Shown in pieces: positions 48,701 to 56,099 of a stretch of DNA of 64,000 nucleotides. The translations under genes and the position numbers were made by a program. Position 1 is the stretch's first letter, and each line of letters starts with the position of its first letter. Below the pieces are notes generated by a model. That model had not been told where the DNA came from and made no database searches. It saw only the letters and a list, made by a program, of their open reading frames with translations. Source of the DNA: Ailurus styani (Eukaryota; Chordata; Mammalia; Carnivora; Ailuridae); NCBI GenBank assembly GCA_002007465.1, contig LNAC01000008.1, positions 9,087,001 to 9,151,000 of the forward strand, read 5' to 3'.

Positions 48701-51700
48701 CACAAGGACTATTTTTACAGAGGGAGGAAGTGAGACTCAGAGGGTATGACTCCATGGGTTAGCAAGGGGCACAGCTGAGGTCCACAGCTAGACACGCTGG
48801 CTCTGGCCACCCAGCCCCCAACCATCCAACCTACACAGCCACCAAGGCCCCCCCTACCAGCTGACAGCAGCAAGCACGAATGCATCTGAGTGCCTACTGG
48901 GTACCCAGCTCTCCTCTGAGAGATTCCCGTGAATCAACTTGACAGAGCACCCCAAGAACCCCAGGAGCTGCTACTACTACTTTTACAGCCATGGGGAAAG
49001 GACCACCAGCAAGGCTGGGAACCAGAGGAAGCAGACCCTGCCAGCAGTGCCCCCCCGGCCCCTTCCATAGGTGACACTCCAGGAAACAGGACTGAGGCTG
49101 GAGCTAGCGATGATCAGGGTCCATGAGCGTTCAGGGTGGGGCCCAGCCCTCACCGCCTGTCCCATCCTGCCCTCGCCCCCATTTTCTCCGGAGCACACCC
49201 ACGTGGGCAGAATCCAGTGTTCTTAGCTCCAGCCACATGCCTGGGCTGTCCCACCTGGCAGCAGCCCAAGCCACCCCCACCCAGAGACAAAGAAGCCACT
49301 GTCCGCCTCTGGGCCCTTCCTGAGATCTCTTCTCACCCTTCTATTCCTTCTGCCCCCTCATGTTTTCACCGCAAGCCCCAGAGCACCAGGGCAGAAAGAA
49401 ACCAACACAGATAAATGGGATCAGATTTCACGCCACAAATACAGGATAGGAGATGAAGTGGGAGAAGTGGGTCCAGGTGCTTAAATGTTTTCTGATCCCT
49501 GGGTCTCCATGCAGCACCCCCAGCACCACACAGTAGCTAAGAACATGGACACCAGTGCCCTAAGTCCTCCTTGGCTGTGTATTCCTGGGTAAATGACCTC
49601 ATCTCTCTGTGCCTTGGTGCACCAGCCTGTAAAGTGAGGTTCGTAGGCATTCCTTCTTTCCAGGACTGTGAGCCTGGTCCCTAGAGAGGGTTACACAAGC
49701 TGCGTTAGTTAGCTGTGGCTGTGTAACAAATTCCCTCCAAAATTACCAGCTGGAAACATTTCTTATCTCCCAGTTTCTGAGGGTCAGGAAGCTAGGAGGG
49801 GCTTCGCTGTGTGGTTCTGGCTCCATGTATCTTGTGAGGCTGCAATCAGTGTGTTGGCTGGGGCTGGGGTCATCTCAAGGTTGCACAGGGACAGAATCCA
49901 TTTCCAAGTTCACTCGTATGGGCTGCCTCGCATCACTGCAGCCAGCTTTTCCCAGAGGGAGCGATCCGAGAGAGTGCCCCTGATGCAAGCCACGGTCTTT
50001 TTTATGACTAATCTCGGATATAATATCCTATTACTTTTGCTGTATTCTATCCATGGCAAGCAAGTTGCTAGATCCGGCCCACACTCAAAACAGGAGGGGG
50101 ATCATATGAGGGTGGGAAGACCAGGCGGTTGGGCCATCTTCCAAGGCTGCCTCCTACAGAAAAGTGTGTCAAGCTCAGGGTCAGGGAGTTGTACTCGGCG
50201 CAGCTCCTACCCCGTCCCCCGGGGAGAAAGCCAGGCACGGATACTCTGGCTTAGTGAGGCACAGCTGGGGCCTGGACAAGCCCAAGGAAGCCAGAGAAGG
50301 GCTGCCAGCCAGCACACACAGCCCGTGTTCCTGCCATGAGCCACCCTATGTGGAAGCCAGGTCCACAGTAGCATGAAGACCCCACACAGCTTCCCTTGTG
50401 CCCCCACTGGTTGGGGGAAAGAGACTCAAGAATTAAAAGGTGAGAAAGCAGACACATAAGAGAATTACAAGTGATGGGGCACCTGAGTGGCTCAGTTAGT
50501 TAAGCATCTGCCCTTGGCTCAGGTCCTGATCTTGAAGTCCTGGGATCGAGCCCTGCATCAGGCTCCCCGCCTCAGCGGGGAGTCTGCTTCTCCCTCTGCC
50601 TCTCCCCCTGCTCATGCTCTCTCTCTCTCAGGTAAATAAATAAATCTTTTTTAAAAAGCATTTAAAAACAGATAATTACAAATGACAGATGCTGCTAATG
50701 GCAACAAGTCAAGCTCTGGAGCCACACCTCCTAGGTTCAAATCCTGTCCCCACTACTTGCCCCCTGTGTGACCATGGGCAAGGGACCAAACAAGGCTTTG
50801 CCTCAGTTTTCTCATCTGTTAGATGGGGACAACCCACATCACAGGGTTGCTGGGAGGGCTTAAAAAAGTCACATTTAGCCCTAGCACGGAGGGAGCCCTC
50901 TGCAAATGTTGGCCATTCTGCCAAAGAGCCAACAAGGCGGGAGGGCATACAGGGACGCAGTGTCAGGAGAGGGCTCTCTGGGGTGACATTCAAGCCACAG
51001 TGTGATGAAAAGGAAGAGGAGAGAAAGAGTGATCCAGGCAAAGGGAGCAGCAAGTACAAAGGCCCTGGGGCTATGCATGCTTAGCGCCCAGCAAGAAGGC
51101 CAGTGTAGCTGGAAGAGTGACAAAAGAAAGGAGAAGAGGGGGGCGCCTGGGTGGCTCAGGCAGTTAAGTGTCTGCCTTTTGGTTCAGGTCATGATTCCAG
51201 GGTCCTGGCATCGAGCCACGCATTGGGCTCCCTGCTGAGTGGGGAGTCTGCTTTTCCCTCGCCCTCTCTCTCTGACAAATAAATAAAATCTATGTAAAAA
51301 AATTTAAAAAGAAAAGAAAGGAGAAGAGGTTGGGGACATGGTCAGGAAACTCATGTGGTCTAGGTTCTAAGGGCGACACGGAAACATGGGAGAGTGCTGA
51401 GTAGGAAAATTCAGCCAAGGGTCCCTGGAGGGAGGCAACAACATAAGGCATCACCAGGCAAAAGGAGGTTCAGCGTGTTCCAGGCAGAGGGAACACCCTG
51501 AGCCTGACAGGGCACATTGATGTGAGGGTCAGGTGAAGCTATGAAGGTGGGGAGTGGCGAGTGGGCAGATCCTGGCATAGATCACAGAACCTAGTGACCA
51601 GCTGGAGGTTGAGTTATCTCCTGCAGAGGATGGGGGTTGTGGAGGGTGTGTGAACAGAGGGCATGGTCAAATCTGCATGACAGAAAGACCAAAGGCAGAG

Positions 51701-52931
51701 GCATGGGCCAGGGCATGGAGAGAAAAGGACGAATTCTAGAAGGTTCGGAACTGGTCAATTGGCAGTGGAACTTTCCCCAGCTCCACACCATCCCTGCTGC
51801 TCACAGAGCCTGTTTCTTTACCCCGTTCCCCCACCTCACCTGAGAGGATCAGCCAGGCCCACAGCAGGTGCTCAGGCATTCCCAGGTGGGGGTTCTTACT
51901 AAGATTTGCTCTGATGGGAACCCCCAGCAACACCTACTTCACCCTAGGAGGACCCCCCAACAGCTTCTTCAAGCAAGCCCCTCGGAGACACCCCAGTGAC
52001 CTTCTTCCAAGGAAACCTGCATAGGACACCAAAATCCCCTCGTGAGAGATCACGACCTCTGGAGATCCCCACACAAGTCTTGGAATACACAACAACCTCT
52101 CCACAAACCCCGAATCCCTCAAATCCTGCACAGATCCCAAACTCTCAAAGAGCACTCCGGGCCACAGAGAAACCGGTAAGGAGACGCACACCCTTCAGAA
52201 ACCCTAAAAGTCTCTTACAGATGTCTCAAGAAGCCCCTTCATCCCTCACCCCTCGAAAAAGCCCTAAATAACTCCAAACTGTCTTTGCAGCCCCCAAAGA
52301 CCAGTGGGTCGCCACCGTGGGCCCCTAGGGACCTACAAGAATCCCTGAAGAGCCCCTAGAAGCCTCTCACCGTCATTAAGTCCCCAGAGACACCCCCAAA
52401 TACCCAAGCCTCCCAATCCGCCCCAGATCTCTGGAACCCCTACCAGCTGCCCAAAGATCCCCAGGTTACCTTCCAACTCCCTGAGGTCTCCCAAACCGCC
52501 TCTAGAATCTTGAAACTTACTCTTTCCCTCCAGAGACCCTCAAGCTGTCCCCTGCGGTTCCCCTCAGACCCTCAACCCGTCACTCTTTCAGGCCCCGGCC
52601 CTGCCCCTAGCCCCGCCCCCATCTAAGCCTCGCCCCCACTCTCCAAAACTCTCTCCCCAAGCCCTCAGAGCCCCCGACTCCGCCCCTGCAACACCCGCCC
52701 CCCACGCTCTGATTACCCCCCAAGAGGCGCTGCAGCTCTGGGCCCAGGCCCCGACTGCACTCACAAGAGGTCCCGCCTTGCGGTCTTGCAGACGATGCGC
52801 AGGAAACGCCAGCCGCCACCGCCCACGTACACGCCGAGCGCCGCCGCTGCGCTCCAGGTCCACGGCAGCCCCAGCAGCCACAGCAGCACGAGCGAGACCA
52901 CTGAGGCCGAGCCTGCACCGGGAGCCTGCAT
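24638..52931 (-). CDS. SLC27A1: SLC27A1 (FATP1), long-chain fatty acid transporter / acyl-CoA synthetase, complete
   Basis: Twelve coding exons join in frame to 646 codons plus TGA, the length of human FATP1: 52931-52765, 35506-35112, 34980-34819, 34718-34649, 33849-33758, 33676-33567, 28682-28473, 27246-27120, 27031-26894, 26807-26643, 26257-26111 and 24795-24638. The protein supports uptake of long-chain fatty acids in muscle and fat and has very-long-chain acyl-CoA synthetase activity at the plasma membrane and inner membranes. It has an N-terminal hydrophobic membrane segment (residues about 11-36), the AMP-binding motif [12 protein letters not shown] (residues 246-257), the FATP/VLACS motif around [16 protein letters not shown] (383-398), and the conserved [20 protein letters not shown] (504-523). 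It ends ICSGAFAL. No frameshift or stop is seen. Eleven introns are GT-AG or GT-like; intron 10 is GC-AG. The first intron is 17 kb and full of repeats. Confidence 0.98.
24796..26110 (-). other. SLC27A1 intron 11 content
   Basis: The intron has one antisense CAN-SINE (25129-25334). The rest (25340-26100) is A-rich, perhaps L1-derived, with no exon. Confidence 0.5.
25129..25334 (-). mobile_element. CAN-SINE with target-site duplication
   Basis: It is flanked by GTAAAATACTTTTT at 25115-25128 and 25335-25348. Confidence 0.92.
26111..26257 (-). CDS. SLC27A1: SLC27A1 coding exon 11
   Basis: The acceptor is CTCCCCAG|GAGTG and the donor ACAG|GTGTGG. It encodes [20 protein letters not shown] to LLPQVDTT (residues 547-594). 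Confidence 0.98.
26643..26807 (-). CDS. SLC27A1: SLC27A1 coding exon 10, with GC donor
   Basis: The acceptor is CTGCTAG|GTGAC. The donor is CCAG|GCAAGC, a GC donor; no GT near it keeps the frame. It encodes [20 protein letters not shown] to VAVYGVAVP (residues 492-545). Confidence 0.97.
26894..27031 (-). CDS. SLC27A1: SLC27A1 coding exon 9
   Basis: The acceptor is CTCTCCAG|GGG and the donor TCAG|GTGCGA. It encodes [20 protein letters not shown] to KGDSAYLS (residues 446-490). Confidence 0.98.
27120..27246 (-). CDS. SLC27A1: SLC27A1 coding exon 8
   Basis: The acceptor is ATCCCAG|GTCGG and the donor ACCG|GTGAGC. It encodes [20 protein letters not shown] to LCIPCHT (residues 403-444). Confidence 0.98.
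28315..28449. other. Assembly gap (135 N)
   Basis: The run of N lies in SLC27A1 intron 7, flanked by very C-rich, CpG-containing sequence, probably a sequencing dropout. Confidence 1.
28473..28682 (-). CDS. SLC27A1: SLC27A1 coding exon 7 (FATP/VLACS motif)
   Basis: The acceptor is CCCCCCAG|GTGG and the donor AAG|GTGGGG. The 70 codons (residues 333-402) include [20 protein letters not shown]. An assembly gap begins only 23 bases into the following intron, but the exon itself is complete. Confidence 0.98.
30531..30718 (+). mobile_element. CAN-SINE
   Basis: It has the head 'aggcacctggggggctcagtcagttaag' and the tail 'cataaataaataaaatcttttttaaa'. It is antisense to SLC27A1. Confidence 0.9.
31437..31656 (+). 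mobile_element. MER20-like hAT DNA transposon
   Basis: It shows 'ttctcaagcactggcaattctg', 'acttggcaacatctgggtacatttttaatgctcacaacttgggggg', 'aggaatgctgccaaatatcctacagtacacaggatg' and the closing 'tggctgagaaac'. The length of about 220 bases fits MER20. Confidence 0.75.
32025..32535 (-). mobile_element. Old L1 3' region, antisense
   Basis: Strings include 'acataacataaaatctaccatcataagcac', 'catgcagccatcaccacccg', 'gtttatccatgttgtagaatgtgccagaattccttcc' and 'cttcgagaccctgctttcaatttt'. Confidence 0.75.
32550..32835 (+). mobile_element. Old L1 3' UTR, sense
   Basis: It reads 'gacagaaattagtggttgcc', 'gatggaaacgttctggaactaaacagaggtgatg' and 'accactgaactatgcgccttaaaaattg', in opposite orientation to the neighbouring L1 piece. 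Confidence 0.75.
33567..33676 (-). CDS. SLC27A1: SLC27A1 coding exon 6
   Basis: The acceptor is CTCTGCAG|GGAAC and the donor ACG|GTCAGG. It encodes [20 protein letters not shown] to DDCVKYNCT (residues 297-332). Confidence 0.97.
33758..33849 (-). CDS. SLC27A1: SLC27A1 coding exon 5
   Basis: The acceptor is CCCGCAG|GTAC and the donor GCAG|GTACAG, which departs from the usual donor consensus. It encodes [20 protein letters not shown] to PLYHSA (residues 266-295). Confidence 0.97.
33850..34648 (-). other. SLC27A1 intron 4 content
   Basis: The segment is GC-rich, with a common old-repeat pattern ('gtatgtgcaaaggccctgaggccagaagga') near 34200-34330. No exon is seen. Confidence 0.45.
34649..34718 (-). 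CDS. SLC27A1: SLC27A1 coding exon 4 (AMP-binding motif)
   Basis: The acceptor is CTCCTGCAG|ATC and the donor AGCAG|GTAAGG. The 70-base exon encodes [20 protein letters not shown] plus HS, the ATP/AMP-binding P-loop-like motif of adenylate-forming enzymes. Confidence 0.98.
34819..34980 (-). CDS. SLC27A1: SLC27A1 coding exon 3
   Basis: The acceptor is GTTGCAG|CGG and the donor ATGG|GTGAGG-type (GATG|GTGAGG). It encodes residues 188-241: [20 protein letters not shown] to PPDKGM, plus one base of Asp242. Confidence 0.98.
35112..35506 (-). CDS. SLC27A1: SLC27A1 coding exon 2
   Basis: The acceptor is CCCCCCAG|TGG and the donor GCAG|GTGAGG. It encodes residues 56-187, [18 protein letters not shown] to [15 protein letters not shown], the largest exon. 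Confidence 0.98.
35687..35776. repeat. 45-base tandem duplication
   Basis: The unit 'ctaagggcatagaaagggca...' occurs at 35687-35731 and 35732-35776 with only a few mismatches. Confidence 0.92.
36540..36885 (+). repeat. L2 LINE 3' end fragment
   Basis: It shows 'ctcagggcctttgcacaggccgtgccctctgcctgga', 'catcaggtcttggctcaaatgccacc' and 'ttgtttatttttcaacacggcactta'. Confidence 0.6.
37560..37756 (-). mobile_element. CAN-SINE
   Basis: This antisense SINE is flanked by 'ctgtatctt' at about 37551 and 37763. Confidence 0.9.
37850..38045 (+). mobile_element. Old L1 3' UTR fragment
   Basis: It reads 'ttggcagttgccaggggctg', 'gatggaactgttctggaaccaggcagaggtggtgatt' and 'ttacacactttactacaataaaa'-type sequence. 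Confidence 0.7.
38287..38448 (-). mobile_element. CAN-SINE, diverged
   Basis: This antisense copy contains 'cgagatcatgacctgagctgaaaacaggagttgg' and ends 'gcgccacccaggcactc'. Confidence 0.85.
39470..39875 (+). mobile_element. MLT1-type MaLR LTR
   Basis: It reads 'gagtgtccccaaaaattcacgtc', 'cctcagaccgtgacctcatctg', 'aacacctcggctgcaggcttctagttgccagaac' and 'gtggttttaatccaccaagtttgtggtcatttgtcacggcagccc'. Confidence 0.85.
40738..40929 (-). mobile_element. CAN-SINE
   Basis: This antisense SINE runs from 'tttttaaagattttatttattatttgacagag' to 'gactgagccacccaggcgcccc'. 'CTCATTTYCTT' appears at both ends. Confidence 0.9.
41215..41640 (+). mobile_element. MLT1-type MaLR LTR
   Basis: It starts near 'gtggggtgaatggtggtccccgagagatatgtccaagtcc', contains 'aatgacaaatgtccttataagagacagaagaggagacacagacac' and ends 'ttaggtcacccagtttgtg'. 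Confidence 0.85.
41646..42380 (+). mobile_element. Tigger1 DNA transposon, internally deleted, with a SINE inside
   Basis: The left end reads 'aaggcataccttggaagtattgtgggtc', followed by 'gcatataaaagttacgtttac'-like text and 'aagtgtgcaatagatagcattatg'. The right end reads 'ccacaatatctgcgaagcacaataaaa' and closes with 'tatgcctgtac', an inverted match to the left end. The transposase gene is missing, as in many short Tigger1 copies. Confidence 0.85.
41855..42030 (+). mobile_element. CAN-SINE nested in Tigger1
   Basis: The duplication AAAATACTTTATTTAA is at 41839-41854 and 42031-42046. Confidence 0.93.
42785..42965 (+). repeat. Old interspersed repeat, class not assigned (copy 3 of 3)
   Basis: It reads 'ggcatgtaatggctggaaccacagcagccaacatgagaccatgag', related to the copies at 3530 and 5560. 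Confidence 0.5.
44020..44209 (+). mobile_element. CAN-SINE at the edge of a Tigger element
   Basis: It is flanked by AATACAGATCTTCCT at 44005-44019 and 44210-44224. The target lies at the left end of the Tigger at 44212, so that end occurs on both sides of the SINE. Confidence 0.92.
44212..44690. mobile_element. Tigger-family DNA transposon, non-autonomous
   Basis: The ends are inverted: 'acagatcttcctcgacttacagtggtatcacatcccaataaaccc' faces 'ggaaaaattgtaagtcaaccactgaaagccagggattatctgta'. The inside ('gctgggcaaaataatctaacacaaagcc') fits a Tigger/MER2-type element. Confidence 0.75.
44715..44930 (+). mobile_element. CAN-SINE
   Basis: It has the head 'ggggcacctgggtggctcagtcggttaag' and the tail 'caaataaacaagtaaaatcttttttaaaaa'. 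Confidence 0.9.
44935..46020. repeat. A-rich, probably old LINE-derived sequence
   Basis: The 1 kb stretch is A-rich and free of SINEs, with phrases such as 'aggaaaataatatccaacctagaagtctatacccaggccat' that resemble old L1/HAL1 text. I cannot name the family, and no ORF stands out. Confidence 0.4.
46241..46451 (-). mobile_element. CAN-SINE, inserted in the tail of a second SINE
   Basis: This antisense SINE has its head at 46449 next to the assembly gap. The duplication CAACACTMTGCCTTCTT at 46225-46241 pairs with 46767-46783 beyond the second SINE. Confidence 0.88.
46452..46585. other. Assembly gap (134 N)
   Basis: The gap lies inside a poly-T run between two antisense SINEs. Confidence 1.
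46586..46766 (-). mobile_element. CAN-SINE with a small internal deletion
   Basis: This antisense SINE lacks about 30 bases of body that the neighbour has ('caggctctcgatccc' where the neighbour has a longer stretch). Its 5' end touches the duplication at 46767. Confidence 0.88.
47107..47205 (+). mobile_element. Short CAN-SINE, older subtype
   Basis: It reads 'ggtgcctggctggctcagtcagtagaaaatg ... gggatcatgagttcaagccccacactgggc', without a CT-rich body. Confidence 0.82.
48070..48288 (+). mobile_element. CAN-SINE with target-site duplication
   Basis: The duplication AAAAGATAGCTGTC is at 48056-48069 and 48289-48302. Confidence 0.93.
48372..48565 (+). repeat. MIR SINE
   Basis: A well-preserved MIR: 'gcatttattgagcacttactgtgtgccaggcactgagctaac ... 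aggtcacccagcaagtcaggg'. Confidence 0.85.
49700..50170. repeat. Old LTR-like repeat, family not assigned
   Basis: It reads 'gttagttagctgtggctgtgtaacaaattccctccaaaattaccagctgg ... gtcatctcaaggttgcacaggg ... atatcctattacttttgctgtattctatcc ... gggccatcttccaaggctgcctcctaca'. A shorter relative starts near 58493. The same type is common in mammals. Confidence 0.55.
50478..50662 (+). mobile_element. CAN-SINE
   Basis: It has the head 'ggggcacctgagtggctcagttagttaag' and the tail 'ggtaaataaataaatcttttttaaaaa'. Confidence 0.9.
51140..51311 (+). mobile_element. CAN-SINE with target-site duplication
   Basis: It is flanked by a perfect 18-base AAAAGAAAGGAGAAGAGG at 51122-51139 and 51312-51329. Confidence 0.93.
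51880..52620 (-). repeat. G-run-rich region at the 5' end of SLC27A1 intron 1
   Basis: The plus strand is C-rich with very few G. Runs of CCC or CCCC recur about every 20-30 bases ('...agacacccc...', '...agatccccac...'), so the SLC27A1 transcript would carry regularly spaced GGG/GGGG runs. It resembles a highly degenerate minisatellite, but no clear unit can be aligned by eye. Confidence 0.6.
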
Positions 52932-53060
52932 CCTGGGGAGGCGGAGAGCGCTGAGGCCGCGGACCGCTAGGGCCCCGCCCCACGGCCAGCCTAGCTCCGC
53001 CCCCAGAAGGAGCTCCGCCCCCAGGCCCCAGCTCCTCCTCCTCGGGAAGCCCAGGCCACA
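52590..53060. promoter_or_regulatory. SLC27A1: GC-rich 5' region of SLC27A1
   Basis: GC and CpG content are high around coding exon 1 and just upstream, with repeated 'ccccgccccc' GC-box-like strings. No TATA box is seen. Confidence 0.6.
52765..52931 (-). CDS. SLC27A1: SLC27A1 coding exon 1
   Basis: The exon encodes residues 1-55 plus two bases of Phe56. The sequence starts [20 protein letters not shown] and includes the membrane segment [20 protein letters not shown]. The donor is CTT|GTGAGT. A CTCTCCGCCTCCCCAG lies directly before the G of GATG, so this may be an internal exon preceded by a non-coding one. Confidence 0.96.
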
Positions 53061-53639
53061 CCCTTCGATCCAGGCCCCGCCCCCGTGCCTGGAATTGGCC
53101 CGATCCCGGACAGTCTCCGCCCCTCACGGCTCTGCCCCATCCCATGCTGGGCGCAGGCCTCCCTCCTGTTCCTAGCCCGGCTCAGGATTCTTTGCCAATT
53201 ATTAGTACAGGCTAAGGCCTCAGACGCAGCTCTTAGACTCCGCCAGTCACTGTCAAGCCCTACCTACCTGCCATATCTTGACCTAGCGTCTGAACCCTGA
53301 ATACAAGCTCCACCCTCACGGCTTGGCCCCAAGCATGGGCTCCACCTCGTCCCTACCACAGACACAGGCCCTTCCCAGTCACTTGACCAGCCTTCCCCCA
53401 TTGCTGTGACCTAGTGCGGTCCTCGGTTATAGGATCCATCCCAGTTCCCACAGGTCCGGGGCTATCCTCCAAGTCCTCCTTCTATCCCTACTCCGCCACT
53501 CACTGGGTCCCGCCCCCAGTTTGCCTCTGGCCCCGCCTACAGGGGCACACCCCGCCTACTCCCAACTAGGTCCCTCCCCCTAGGCCTGCCCCCAATCCCA
53601 GGCCCAGGTTCCATTCCTGGCCACTGGCCCCGCCCTCAG

Positions 53640-54010
53640 GCCTTGGCCCAATCGTCACCCTCCGGGCCTCCCTCTGGCCCACCTAGGCCTCTCCCCATCT
53701 TCCAGCCCAGGCCCGGCCCAAAGGCCCTCTTCCGACCTGTCCCCCTCCGAGCTCCTCAGCCGCTTAGCCAAGGCCCGCCCCTTTCCGGAGGCTACGACCA
53801 TAGAGAGGGGCCCCAGGCCAGAGAGACGACGGCCAACGAGACCCGGGGGCTAGAACGGCCCAGGAAGGGCGGCCGCTGTCTTGGAGACACCCAAACTGCC
53901 CCCCCACCCGCCCCCGAGCGGCGTTTAGAAAACACGTGCGCCCGCAGCCTAGGGGCGTGGCTCCGGGCTGAGCCCTAGAGGGCAAACGGATTCCTCGCCC
54001 GGGGGACCAG
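53640..54010. promoter_or_regulatory. Upstream CpG-rich block, candidate SLC27A1 promoter or non-coding exon
   Basis: About 0.8-1.1 kb upstream of the ATG is a second CpG-rich block ('ggaagggcggccgctgtc', 'gagcggcgtttag', 'gcccggggga') with a CACGTG E-box at 53933-53938. It may hold the true transcription start if a 5' non-coding exon exists. Confidence 0.4.
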
Positions 54011-55039
54011 AAAGTCCCGGTTCGCACCCAGGGCTTGTCTGTACTGGATTCTTAACCCGTTTGTCTTAAATCTAGGCACCGACGCCTCTTGGATCTTAAA
54101 TACACATTCCAGGGATCCGGAGAATCCTAAACTCACAACCTAGGAGCCCCAGGAGGTTCTAAATCCAAATCCCACCTCAGTCTTAATGATAACATTTCAA
54201 GGACCCAACTAATCCCCAATCCACATCGCAGAATCTTGTCAGTTGAGTGTAACAACCCAGGAGCCCAGGGAAGGCAAAAGCCACGCACCAGGTTCCCATC
54301 CGCCCACACCCAACGTCCTAAATGCCCACCCAGAGACCCAAAAGCCCTCCTCCTGATCAGGTACGGGCCAGCGCTGGCCTGGCCGCCCACCACCCTGGTC
54401 CCCGGCTGACCTGGACCAGTTCACAGACCCTCAGTCTTGGCTGCTTCCTCGTGGGTCCCCAGAAGCTCAGGCAGGGACGACGAGGCCAAGACAGAGGGCT
54501 CCAAACCTAGCCTGAGAAGGTGGGCCCTCCAGAACCTCTATTTCCGGAGACTCCTGGGCCCTGCTCTGCCTGCACGGTGCCCCTGCAGGCCACTGCCTTG
54601 GATTCCCTCCCTCCAAGCTCCCCCTCCTTTGCCCCCCTGCCCACCCCACCCCAGCTTGTTTTCTGCCTTGTTTTGGCCGACCTTCTCAGCGCTCTTCTTG
54701 GGAGGCCGCCAGGGCCTGCTTCCAGCACCATTTGGAGGACAGGGCTGGGCAGGTTCCCACCCCTCCCACGTATACCATTGGTCCCTGTAGTTGCCCAGGG
54801 TTGGTGGAATGGGGGGCCAGGGGGCAGATCTGGAGGACAGGCCCAGAGCCAGCCACTGGATGGCTACTTTCTTGGCCAGGGATCAGCAGATTCAGCAATG
54901 ACCAGGAGCTACAGCTGCGCTCTTATCCTGTCAGGTGGCCCTGTTGTGCTCACCCCATTTTACAGGTAAAGAAACTAAGGACCCGAGCTGTCACACTAGC
55001 TGGAGTTGAGAGTCATTCATTCACAATTGTGGGCTAGAG

Positions 55040-55400
55040 CCTTGCTCTCCCATCTCCCCCCACCTGCCCCCCTTTCCTTCTTCCCTAAACTTCTCCTCCC
55101 CCTCCTCCCTCTGACCCTGATTCCCCCATTCTTCCCCACTTTCTCCCCCTCCTCCTTCCCTTCTCTTCCCGCCTTCAGCTCTCTTCCTTCCCTCCCCCTT
55201 TCCTCCACTTTCCCTTCTTTGCTCCTCCTCTGCCTACTTCCTTCCCTTTCTCTTCTGCTCTGTCGCTCCTCCTCTCCACCCCTCCTCCTACCCTGTCCCC
55301 TGCCCTCCTGGCTTACCTCCTCCTCCTGGATTTTTCCTCTCCTCCCTTCCTCCTCCTCCCCTCCCCCTATCTTTCCTCTCCCCTTCTCCATCCTACCAAG
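55040..55400 (+). repeat. Long polypyrimidine tract
   Basis: On the plus strand almost only C and T occur for about 360 bases ('ccttcttccctaaacttctcctccccctcctccctctg...'). Confidence 0.9.
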
Positions 55401-55776
55401 TTTACTGAGACCTCACTAAATAGTGCCCATGACAATCAATCTCCAATTCTGCTCCTCGAGATACTCTTATGGATCCTTGGTCTGAAATCCCCAAATCCAA
55501 AAATCTCTGGAAACCCAACTTTTTCTTCAGATGGTGCCAGAACTCCTGGTGTAGGTGTAGGCAGAATGGGTGAGGGGTTCCCGAAAAAGAAAGACCAGCC
55601 ATAGCTCTCTTAAGAGAAGTCATTTTAGGTTCTCAGCCACTTTGTGATCTACACCTGACCAGCCCTCATTGCGCAAGCACATTGTCAAGTCCAATTGCAG
55701 AACTTCCTGGGATATGTTCAAATGGCAGAAAAATAGACCTCAGTAGTTAATGATTCTAAAGAAACAAAAGAATGTG

Positions 55777-55953
55777 GGGTGCCTGGGTGGCTCAGTCATT
55801 AGGCGTCTGCCTTCGGCTCGGTCATGATCCCAGGATCCTAGGATCAAGCCCCTCATCGTGTTCCCTGCTTGGCAGGAAGCCTGCTTCCTCTCCCACTCCC
55901 CCTGCTTGTGTTCCCTCTCTCCCTCTCTCTGCCAAATAAATAAATAAAACCTT

Positions 55954-55993
<40 letters not shown>

Positions 55994-56002
55994 GAGAAAG
56001 GA

Positions 56003-56038
<36 letters not shown>

Positions 56039-56045
56039 AAAGAAA
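55777..56045 (+). mobile_element. CAN-SINE with expanded (GAAA)n/(GA)n tail
   Basis: The SINE body ends near 55950 ('aaataaataaataaaacctt'). A tail of GAAA and GA repeats runs to 56045. Confidence 0.92.
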
Positions 56046-56099
56046 AGAAAGAACATGAAAACTAACAGCCACTACCAGGCCAAGGAAGAGCTTCACCAT

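Larger units (their letters stand above)
35507..52764 (-). other. SLC27A1 intron 1 content
   Basis: The 17 kb intron carries about 15 CAN-SINEs, two MLT1 copies, Tigger1, two further Tigger elements, L1/L2/MIR shreds, a 45-base tandem duplication (35687-35776), an assembly gap (46452-46585) and, at its 5' end, a region with strongly biased G runs (51880-52620). No coding exon is recognised. Confidence 0.6.

Noticed and set aside
51996..52271. Pro/Ser/Thr-rich frame on the plus strand
   Set aside because: It is produced by the C-rich, G-poor region antisense to SLC27A1 intron 1, with no homology or coding signature.
52588..53145. Minus-strand Gly/Arg-rich frame of 185 codons around SLC27A1 exon 1
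   Set aside because: Wrong frame over a GC-rich region; the correct frame starts at 52931.
55006..55419. Ser/Leu/Pro-rich frame of 137 codons
   Set aside because: It is a translation of the polypyrimidine tract.
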